Assembly: GCF_004359215.1 (NCBI RefSeq)
Contig: NC_090619.1
Location: 6,023,005 to 6,087,004, forward strand
Reading direction: 5' to 3'
DNA length: 64,000 nucleotides
Source: Bremia lactucae
Taxonomy: Eukaryota > Oomycota > Peronosporomycetes > Peronosporales > Peronosporaceae
The notes beneath the pieces were generated by a model. That model had not been told where the DNA came from. It ran no database searches and saw only the letters and a list, made by a program, of their open reading frames with translations. The first letter of the stretch is position 1. Every line of letters starts with the position of its first letter. Position numbers and translations under genes: made by a program. Shown in pieces: positions 11,716-21,262 of the stretch.

Positions 11716-12245
11716 TGCAGACTAACATTCTGTTGAAGTGATCTTTACAATCCTTCGTTCCTGGTGGTACATTTTAGCATTCCCGGTACGGGGGCTCTTT
11801 AGATCGGAGTCATTACAAGATGACTCCTCATCAATATAGTCCGAGGAATGGAACATCTTGGAGATTAATATCTGATCTCTCTCGTCTTAACCCACCGTTT
11901 TATGACAAAATTGCTCAGATAAAGATCTGGAGGCCAAAATTATATTTAAATGAAATTAGAGTAAGGTCGTAATATTAAATATAGTTCAGTTCCCCGTTTG
12001 ATCTAAAACCGTCAAATGCGTTACTAAGGCTTGCCAATGATCTGTGATAGTACAAAGCCGCATGTACACACTCGCAAGCATAGATATCGCTCAGGTCTAC
12101 GAACCATTGGTCCCTTGAACTAGGATTCATTAAGTTATACGAGCTTGTACGACTTACGAAGTTGTTAAACTTCTTAAGACTATAGAACTAAGCGACTCTT
12201 TAAGTATAGAGGAGCGAAGTAGCTTCGCTACACCTGGAAGCACTC
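11716..12245 (-). repeat. Gypsy-I-type LTR fragment, minus orientation
   Basis: The reverse complement of about 11990-12240 aligns with 5360-5640 of the plus-strand LTR (shared words GAATCCTAGTTCAAGGGA, GGGGAACTGAACT and CAGATCA). The rest down to 11716 is not clearly matched elsewhere in the window, so its limits are approximate. Confidence 0.5.
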
Positions 12246-12414
12246 GCAGGCAATTTACACTTGATAATTAATTAAATTTAGCCTCTTCTGGCATGGATAT
12301 CTTCCCCAAACTTTCAAAGCGAAACGAGTAGCATATAAGAAGCTCAGAACTTTGTATGGGCTCGATCACATAGATCACAACCTTTCCCAGGCCCAGATGT
12401 TCTTGATGCAAGGC

Positions 12415-12665
12415 CTAAAGACTTAATATGAATCCTCTCTTATCGGGCAGCAAAGGATCACTTAGCGGAACTCGGTACAATCCTGTACCTGATCCGGAGC
12501 CTAAGGCTCGCCCTCTTGCTGTCAGTGTTAACACATATGAGGGCAAAGAGGAAGGAAATCTCCTTTTCTGGATTAAATAAACGAAAACGTCCATAGCCTC
12601 CGTCATGGCTATATTTAAGCTCGGTAGGAAAGCGAGTAAGTAAGCACTCACATGTAGCACGTCTA
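12415..12665 (+). pseudogene. Gypsy gag N-terminal fragment
   Basis: The plus-strand frame reads [20 protein letters not shown], a typical start of the oomycete gypsy capsid region, followed by a stop and KTSIASVMAIFKLG. It directly precedes an antisense-ORF scrap and the 12847 LTR. The order is not that of an intact element and indicates deletion. Confidence 0.6.
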
Positions 12666-12687
12666 AAGACGTCGCACTTCCCGCGTC

Positions 12688-12842
12688 TCCTGCTGCTTTA
12701 GGGTGAAGCCCATGCCCCTAGAATTGCGTACTCCCTTAGAGACTCTCACTGGAGGACGTGCATCTCTTCTGAGAAGCGCGAAGGGATTGATAGCTTACAA
12801 TTCTTTTACGAGCTCACGAAGCGCTCGTTTTCCCAAGGTTTT
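12688..12842 (+). pseudogene. Gypsy-I antisense ORF scrap
   Basis: The stretch is alignable base by base with 14440-14580 in the antisense ORF of the adjacent element (shared words TTTAAGGGTG, CATGCCCC, GAGGACG/GAGAACG with CATCTCTT, GAAGGGATTGA and GCGCTCGTT). It ends 4 bases before the TGTAAC terminus of the next LTR. Confidence 0.6.
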
Positions 12843-12846
12843 TTTG

Positions 12847-13358
12847 TGTAACAAGGCACATTTCACTAGTGCTGACCAGTACTAGTTAATCATACACTGA
12901 TTACAGTGTAGGATAGGTGCCTCGAAGCTTCACGTACACAAAGGTACCGAGGACGATTTCTTAAGAAGCTAAGGGTCTTCAGAGTAAAGGTCTAGACTAA
13001 GGCCTTAGAATAGAGAAAAGGTAAGACTGTATTAATCTATTCACATTCCTACGAAACGATCTTCTACTTACTACTGAACCTATTATATTAATAAGTAACA
13101 AGGTATGGCACCTTCTTGCGCACCGCACAATCGTGTCTTAAACCGATTGGCGGGGTTGATTTAAACTTAAATCAACCAATCAATAGAACTAATGTCTAAT
13201 TGCATCAATATTACCAAATTTGGTATTAATGGAACTATTGAAGTCAAAATTAATAAAGATAATAATTTTAAACTTCTTCATTTATTTCCTCTCATAGGAA
13301 ATATTATTTCCTATTCCTCCTATAGGATATAATACTTGTGTAACGGGACCCCGTTACA
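12847..13358 (-). repeat. Gypsy-I LTR, complete (512 bp), 3' LTR of copy I-1
   Basis: Read on the minus strand it begins TGTAACGGGG at 13358, with the complementary CCCGTTACA within the first 20 bases, and ends CTTGTTACA at 12847. Upstream on the minus strand lies a purine-rich tract (AAGTGGTGGTGAG), as expected just before a 3' LTR. Related LTRs are at 5051, 33866, 37878, 45480, 47695, 52475 and 58532. It is the best-preserved LTR in the window. Confidence 0.85.
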
Positions 13359-13504
13359 CTCACCACCACTTAACCAACAGTCACCATAGTGACTGATGTA
13401 GGGTGAAACGATATACTATTATGTCTTTCCCTTTAATTTTTGTATGTTGATTTTAACAATAATTCCGATTTTATTTTCATAAATTGATTTTGACCGAAAT
13501 CAAC

Positions 13505-15297
13505 ATGGCGACTAATAAGTCTGTGCGCGTGGCCCGTGAGGCCGCAAAGCTGACAGCTGCACGGTACAGTGCAGCTGTTGGTAATGAAATTTATCAATGG
13601 ACGCTAATACGTCTACTGCGGGGAATACGTCACCTACTCCCATTGGAGGTGACGATGACAAGTCATCTGCTACACCGACTGTAGGTGAGTGGACCAAGTC
13701 ACCGGCATCGCCGGACTCAGTGTCTACTGTAAAGGCCGCTGGATCACCCGGGGCCGAGTCCGTTAAGCCTTCAGGTTCTAACGTGACAACTAGAGGGGTG
13801 ATGACGAGGTTATTCGACTCGTCGAACCTCTTTGGTGAGGAGTCATCATCCGATGACTCCGTGAGCGATGACCACTCTGGTAACGTTAGCATGCGTCACC
13901 CAGAAAATTAAGTGGTCGCGAGGGGAAGAGTGCTGCTGGTGGTGATAGTTTGCATCACCAGGAAGGGAGTGATTCTAGAGATCGCTCCAAGGGCTAAGTT
14001 AACGTTGACGTTAACATGAGCCAACACGAGAGGGATCGCAATACGTTGCGGTTCGCTCCTGAAAATCGGCCTTGGTTGCCCTCTAGGAGAAACCTCATTC
14101 GTTGGTCTGTATGAACAACGATCGATGTCATATTCCGCTATTCAACTCATCCAGGTTTCACATGCCCGGTGAGGATGAGACGAAATTCCTCACCGATGCC
14201 TTTTCCGGCATCGGTGGTACTCCTCTAAGCTGACAAAGGATGTCAAACCTTTGCGCTAAACTTCGACAGCTTTTATACAGCATGTACAAAAATAGGCCGT
14301 GAGGTCTGGCTTGACAAGCTAAATGCTTTCCGTGAGCGGTTCGAGAAACAGACCGTAGTCGGTGCATGATATAAGCTGTACTGTTTGTCTTAGGAGACAG
14401 GGATTCCTTGCCTCTCGTGGGGGGACCCATGCTCCTGCTGTTTTAAGGGTGCAGGTCATGCCCCAAAAGAAAGCATATTTCTTAAAGATCTTCATTGGAG
14501 AACGCTCATCTCTTACGAGATGCGTGAAGGGATTGAGAACCTCCAATCCTATTACGAGCGCGGAAAGCGCTCGTTCTCCGATGGACCTTCTGTCAAGGAG
14601 GATGGGGCTGTTCGTACTGCAAGACGAAACCTGGAACGTCCAACATCAATTGGGAACGAGGCTCCTAGCTATCATGTGAGGGTGGATACCCTCGCCAACG
14701 AACGAGATATCTCGTTCGAACTCTATTTACCTCTGGGTGGTTCGAAAAGCTTTCAACAAGAAAATGCTTCTCACCACTCGAATCCGTCAATGGATGTGGA
14801 GGGGGGGGGTCGGGTTCGCCTCGTTTGACGAACCCGAATCAACATCATGATTCGGATCACGCCCTTTATTTTTTGAGAAAGGATTCTGATCACGAGCGAT
14901 CCCGTCGCCGCGAGTTAGCGGTGATGGCTAATAATGTTTCTCGTGACCAGTTGGTAGATTAAAATTGTGTGCAGGTTGCGACGGATCAACTGGCGAACGA
15001 GAGGACACATCAGTTCCTTCAAAACGAGATGGTGACAGCTCGTCAGAAGATCATTCCCTTGGAGAAAAAATGAGTGGATCGTCTGATTCAAGACAATCAG
15101 AGTCGGTACCGAGAAGATACGGCTTTGGCTCGGAACCATGAAGCTTTGGTGAATGCCCTAGACTGTTCCGGTGAAATCCGGAACCGGAAGAAGTCTCGTA
15201 CTGATGGTACGGCGGAGACGCTGAACATAAGACGTAGGATGCGTACGCATACTAAGAGGCAGCTCGATCGTGTACACATTGCCTTGGCGATGTAGTA
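13505..15297 (+). pseudogene. Gypsy-I antisense ORF, copy 1 (S/P/D-rich plus coiled coil)
   Basis: It starts ATG 147 bases inside the LTR and runs on the plus strand, opposite to pol. N-terminus: MATNKSVRVAREAAKL. A repeat-like S/P/D-rich part follows at 13597-13911 (PTPIGGD, PTVGEWTKSPASPDS, SGSNVTTR). The middle has PGEDETKFLTDAFSGIGGT (14160-14220) and RTARRNLERPTSIGNEAPSY. The C-terminus (14890-15297) is a likely coiled coil: DHERSRRRELAV, DQLANERTHQFLQNEM, ARQKIIPLE, DRLIQDNQSRYRED. It ends overlapping pol at 15158-15297 on the other strand. Several stops and frame changes mark it as decayed. I recognise no known domain. Confidence 0.55.
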
Positions 15298-18200
15298 CAC
15301 GAAACGGGCCGATAGACCTGGGTAGTAATTTATTACTGCCTACATTCGTCACTACATGTTTTTTAGGTTTACAGTAGACAGTACCACTAGGTCATTAACA
15401 TTAAATGAAAGTATTTTTGCTCTTCCATTTTTGTGAGAGTTCTATTTCTATCGGTCTACCGCATCAGCAATGGAATCCTGTACAAAACGGGCCACTGCTT
15501 TTCTATCCAACAGGAAATCACCTGCTGACTGGGTTTTATTTCTGTTTCAGTGCGACCGGCTCGCACTGCGGAGATATTAATCTCCTCATTATTGAGGGTA
15601 TTATCGTTCTCATTAATATTATTGTTTTCGGTGCTGAGTCTTTTAGCATCGTTGTCAAAGTCTGTAATATCATTATTGTATTACTGAGTTTGTCAACTTC
15701 AATGTTGATTAAATCAACATTCGTATCCTCGCATTGACCTTACCGCTAATGCGTGACGGCAAGAGCTAAAATGTCCTTACTCGAGTGAGTTCTTTCCCAC
15801 GTAAATAGAATTCCCTCCAAACAAGGTGGGTGGCGTAAGACATTTACCAAAAATGGGGTATGCTTGAAGAAGCATGCACTGAATCGTTGATGGTAAATTC
15901 TATTATCGGCAAGAGCTCGTTCCAACTCTTAAAAGAATAGACGTATCCGCGAGAAATCTCTTCGAGAATACGGTTTGCCCACTCCGTCTGACCATCTTCT
16001 TAAGGATGATCAAAAGTTAACATTTCAACAGTGTTCCAATTGATTTAAACACAGTTTGCCAATTCCGCCGTGGTTCTAGGCTCTCGATCTGAGACCAGTT
16101 CGCGGGGTCACCCATAGAGTCAAAATATCGTGTCAACAAAGACACGTGCACAGCCTTTGGCTGTGATCGACTCCGGTACTTCAGCAAGATGTACCATTTT
16201 GCTAAAACGATCAACAAAAGCAAGAACACCATTGTTCTTATGTTCGTCGTCAGGAAATCCGAAGACGAGGTCCATGGATTAAGACTGCAACACTGCGGGA
16301 ACAGGCAGAAGTTGTAATGGATCACGGGATGAAGCACTGGGCTTCATTGGTAAATAAACTCCGCATCTACTTGCGGATGAAATCATACTGGCGCGGCTTG
16401 TAATACTCGCAACTTATCGTGAGATAGGTCTTCTCATGTCCACGATGACCACTAATTGGTGTATCGTGACACTCATACATGATGCGTAAACGCAAATCAT
16501 TACGGGTTGGGATGACGACACGAGGTGTGTCGCCAGTAATGGCTGTGTAATACAGTAACCCATTGCGAGTTGTCTTTTGATCTGTTGAGAAACTATTTAA
16601 AATCCTTTTAAGGATTGTTGGGATGGATTTCTAAGGCAATCCATCAACCCTTTAAGAGCCTTATCTTCTTGAAAAGCTTTTCTAATGTCGGAAAATAATG
16701 TTGACGACGAAACACTTATTGTTGCAACAGTGGCCGTATGCTCACTGTCCGCTTGCGCACCCCGGCTCAAAGTCGGGTTGGCGCGAAAGAGCATCAGCGA
16801 CGACGTTAAGTCATCCTGTTTATTTTCACGGGGAAGTTATAGTCCGTGAAGAAAGACAACCCTCTCGCCATTCTTTGAGAGCGGTTTGGACCGTTTACGG
16901 CCGAGCGTAAAGACGCATGGTCCGTATACGCAATGAGCGGTCTACCTCCCAAGCGATAGACCCTAAACCTAGCTAGTGCGTATAACATGGCAAGGAATTC
17001 TTTGTCATGCACTGGTTAGTTGCGTTCAGCTGGTTGAAGCTGACGCGAACGACGCGCTCTGCGCCGTCTGTGTCATATTGCATTAACACACAGCCGATTG
17101 CAAAATCACTGGCGTCACAGACCACATGAAATGGTCGGTCTTGGTCCGCAATCGCCAGGATTGGCAATTGCATCACTCTTTGCTTAATACCCTTAAAGGA
17201 AGTCTGGCGATCAACGTTCCGTGACCACTATTTTTTCCTTCAAGAAAGATGTACTGTCGTTTCGGCGTAATTGCTTGAGTACTTGTGCAGGTACAACGCT
17301 AAGCCGAGGAACTTTTGAAGTCCCTTTTCATCGACTGGCTCAGGCCAATCGGTGATCGCCTTAATCTTTTCCGGATCCGGGCGTGTACCATGTTTTTCCA
17401 CATTGCACCCAAGAAGTGGTATTTCGCTTGCAGCGAATATTCACTTCTTGAGATTTGCATACAACTCGTGCGTGCGCATAAATGTAAGAACCTGACGAAC
17501 GTGAGTTTTATGAGCTTGCACGTCCGTCTATCCGTCCATGGCCCGGCTATGGACGAATGCATCGTACAAATAACTTTTTGCGAAATCCCGCACCGATCTC
17601 AACAGATCGGTTACACATCTGTTCAATGTCGCAGGGGAATTACAAAGCCCCTGTGGCATAAGTAGCCATTCCGCTTGGGGTGCTTACTGCTATGAACGGG
17701 ATATATTGTTCACGCATAAGGATCGGATAGAATCCATCCATCAGATCCATTGGCGAAACGATAGTACTCTTCGACATACCATCAATGATTACGTCTTTTC
17801 GTGGTATCGGCGTTTGAGCCGGTACCGTTGCAGCGTTCAATTTATTAAATGCATTCACAATCCGTCATCCTCCTGTTACATTACGTACACATAAGGTCGT
17901 AGAGCTATTGTGGGCAGGTTGACTCCCTCGGATGAGCCGCTGCTATGCGGTCGGCAAGAACATTGTCGATTGCTAATTTTTGTTCACGAGGCAATGATCA
18001 CTGCTTCATGACACAGGATTTCGAACTCAAAATAAGGTCGAATTCGTGTCGAGTACCCTTATCCTTATGCAACACACATAACTCGCACTCCTTTAATTCG
18101 ATCAGACCCTTATACAACGGATTTTGTCTTCAAATACTCATAAGATTGGTAGATAAACGTTCCTCCGAGTCTTCTCATCGAGGTTACTTTCGTCCATCGA

Positions 18201-18350
18201 TGAGCTGCTAAGAAACAGTTCGTTCTCAGTAAATACTATCGCCGACCGAATGTCGGCCACGTAGTTATCAACTGTGACAAGTACGCAGATCTGCTTGACT
18301 TTTTCACTACGCAGATTACGCAAGAACCGTTTCAATTTTTTCGTTGACAA
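15158..18350 (-). pseudogene. Gypsy-I copy I-1 pol: RT, RNase H, integrase, C-terminal module
   Basis: Pre-RT segment at 18350-18138. RT lies at 17880-17300 (NKLNAATVPAQTPIPRKDV, MDLMDGFYPILMRE, PLLGC, PDPEKIKAITDWPEPV). The YFDD box is degraded to YLYD near 17545. RNase H lies at 17176-16806 (FHVVCDASDFAIGC, YTDHASLR). The integrase zinc finger (CHDTPISGHRG) is near 16470, and the core at about 16275-16000 has DRFSKMVHLA and SDREPR, then breaks. The C-terminal module at 15352-15158 reads RSIGPFRVLHRQGNVYTIEL and MRTHP. Frameshifts separate most of these blocks. Confidence 0.87.
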
Positions 18351-18399
18351 CTGAGTTATCTCCGAAATTGACTTTAGAACTGCTATTAGATCAAGTGTT

Positions 18400-19868
18400 T
18401 AAGCGTCTACACTTGAATCATTGTTTATTAAGACACTTATTGTCTCAGTTTCCTCTCTGGAATTTATTTCCAAAGGTACCTGTGAACCTTTGACCACAGG
18501 TTTCGGGGACAAGAATTTATTTGGGGAGTATCCTCCTCAACTGCCTCTAGCTGTGGTTGGTTACCACAGCGAGATCCTCAACGATCGACTCCCCAGTCGA
18601 CCTAGGACTTTTGCACTGCCTCTTATAGGAAGGCGTTTTAAACTTTCTTGGATGTTGCTTTTCAAGCAAATATCCTTGTTTTGTACAACTCAACTTATTT
18701 GAGTGATCGAACTTTGACGCTGCCTGTGCTGTGCACAGCCGTCGGTAACTATATCCGCGTCACAATTGTGGACCTTCGACGCCGCCTGTAGCCGTCGGTA
18801 ACTATGACCACATCACAATGGAGGACCTTCAACGCTGCATGTGCTTGTGCACATCCGTCAGGATCTAACTCCACAGTGAGTTGGGTATTTACACTGAGGT
18901 CGTGTGGAGTCAGGTAAACGCCTGAACCACAGGTGAGGCCACCGCACTCACTCGTAGGACATTCACAAGCTTGTGGACGCTCCAAGATGTTCATCATTTG
19001 GCCATCTCAGGAACAAGAGACAGGCATCGTCACGGCTTGATGCTGCCAATTTAAACATGGCCTGTACTTTCTGAGCCATGGTAATTTAAGGATGACATCA
19101 AATTTGTCATCCAAATCTGGTACGATATAATCATCATCGTACTGTTTAGCCCTTCATGTGTTTTGTATACCAACCACACGTTTCTTTACCGTTACAGATA
19201 CGCCTGTTGCTAGGCGCACTGTCATCCTCGTTAAAGGGGTATTGCGCTCAATAAGTTTGAGTCTACGATCTTCTCGCGATTGGCGTCTAATAAAATTATT
19301 CGACGACCCACAATCGGCTAGGGACTTAAGTGGCATTTATTTTACATTTTTATTTTCAGGGTGATGAGGTTAACCTCATCCCGTGTGGCAGTTTCACACA
19401 ATTTATGTGTGTACGGAGCAACTTTCGTCAAAAGGCCTGCAAATTCTTTTGACGTTGCTGGAACAGTAGGGCGCTCCGCACCTACTGACCCCGACCGTTT
19501 ATGGACGAGCCGCCTCGCCGATGCGATTTCGCAACAGCGTCAGATATGCGTCTTCCGCTGTTCCTAGCGAGAGGTCGGTTCTTTTGCTCAGTGATTTTAG
19601 GCACTGGCCGTGGGGCACTACACTTATAGGGTAGTTAGTGGCCTATCTTTTGACAACGATTTAATTTTGTAACCGTTAGTAACTCGAAGAGCAAGGTTTC
19701 TCGCTCTCTGTATACGAGACATCCATCAGTTCTAGACCTATGGTTTCGTGTCGTCTCGGTGGACGATATGACCCCGAGTGACGAAGCCTGTTTCAGGCTA
19801 AAGCCCTCCTGTTTTGCTATAGAGATCGCTTGGTTGAGCGACTCTAATTCTAGCCAGAACAGGTGGGT
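18400..19868 (-). pseudogene. Gypsy-I copy I-1 gag end and protease
   Basis: The minus strand carries the gag C-terminal part (HLFWLELESLNQAISIAKQE) from 19868, a degraded CCHC knuckle (RCQKIGH) near 19640, and the protease at 19336-19154 with LADCGSSNNFIRRQS and TRMTVRLATGVSVTVKKRVV. The active-site triad reads D-C-G instead of D-S/T-G. A cysteine-rich protease-to-RT linker follows at 18997-18400. Gag is cut at 19868 by a copia fragment of opposite orientation. Confidence 0.8.
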
Positions 19869-19869
19869 G

Positions 19870-21092
19870 CACGATGGAGCTCGTGAGTTCGCGACAAGCT
19901 CGATCAAGACTTTCTACGAAGATGAAGGAATTGAGCATCAAATTACAGTTCCGTACGCCCAACAGACTAATGGGACGGCAGAGCGTGCTATTCGGACAAC
20001 TGTTACAATTGGACGCAGTTTGCTGCATCACGCCAAGCTCGACAAGTGTTTCTGGGCTGAGGCAGCAATGACAGCCATATACGTCAAGAATTGACTGCCG
20101 TCACCCAAAGTTTGAGCATAAGACTCTTTATGAGATTGTCTAAGAGTCGAAGCCCAGTGTAAAACACATGCGTGTATTTGGCTGCCGGACGTACATTCTA
20201 ACTCCAAAGGAAAAACGACTTAAATGGGACCCTAAGGCTCGCGTCGGAATTTTTCTCGGTTACGAAGAAACATCTTAAGCTTATCGAGTCTTTTCGTCGA
20301 TGCAGGGCAAGTTATTATTAGTCGCGATGTTAACTTCGATGAGTCTGTTCTCGAGTTTCTGCCGATAAGCTTGGACGAAGATGTCGATGATTCGGAATTT
20401 GAAGATCTCGAAATTGCTTCCCCAAAAATGGAGTACAAGCAGACAGGAAAGCGAAAAGGTCGCTAAAGTGAAAAGAGAAACCTACCCAGGAAATTACCTG
20501 CTGCTCGACAACAAAATGGTCTTGAAGAAGCAAGCGCGCCCATTGAATCGCGTATGGAAGACGATGCAGAAAAGAATGATGACCAAGATGACGAAGCTGC
20601 TTCTCCTCTGTTTTGGCGTGCAAGTGCTAATGCCGTTGAAAGATCGATCGACTTATCAGAGCCTAAGTCTTTCTAAGAGGCAATGAATGGACCGCAGCAA
20701 GTTCATTGGCGCGAGGCAATTCGTATGGAGCTCGAAATCATGCTCTGCGTGGTATTTTGTGCTGCCGAGCTGCCACACGCTCAACGTGCCATTGGTACCA
20801 AATGGGTGTTTAAGATCAACCGCAGAGCGGATGGATCTATCGACAAATACAAGGCTCGCCACGTCGCGAATGGCTTCAAACAAAAGTACGGCATTGATTA
20901 CACCGAAACCTTTTCGCCGGTTGTCAAGTATGTGACACTCCATTTCTGTATGGAATCATAAAAGAACAAGTTTATTGCGAGATCTCTGAAGGAGTACAGT
21001 TTGATGACAATTTTAATTGTTTGGAACTGGTCAAGGCTATGTACGGACTCAAACAAGCGTCGCGCGTATGGAATGAAACGTTTGACGGGCCA
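19870..21092 (+). pseudogene. Copia-B fragment: integrase end to start of RT
   Basis: A plus-strand Ty1/copia fragment. The integrase end (DGAREFATSSIKTFY, EHQITVPYAQQTNGTAERA) lies at 19873-20090. A stop-ridden linker follows, and RT begins near 20686 with QVHWREAIRMELE, GTKWVFKINRRADGSIDKYK, and DYTETFSPVVKY at 20896-20930. At 21091 the RT (MYGLKQASRVWNETFD) is joined directly to the edge of a Copia-B LTR, so the rest of RT and RNase H are missing. Confidence 0.8.
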
Positions 21093-21262
21093 AAGGCGGG
21101 TACCGGTGTATACCGGTAGATACCGGGAATGACGTCATGCGGTGAAGTCATTGAGATGACGTCAGTTGATGACGTCAAAAGCTTCTAGAAGATTCCAGAA
21201 GCGATGATTGGCTACAAGTGTAATGGTTGGCTTAAGGGTAAGAAGCAATAGGTTTGCGAAGG
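21093..21262 (+). repeat. Copia-B LTR part with TGACGTCA array
   Basis: It matches 24412-24540 and the reverse complement of 26520-26340 (GGTACCGG, TTCTAGAAGATTCCAGAAGCG, GGTTGGCTTA, CAATAGGTTTGCGAA). Three TGACGTCA palindromes lie at 21130, 21157 and 21170. The LTR is truncated at about 21262, where copia gag sequence begins. Confidence 0.7.
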
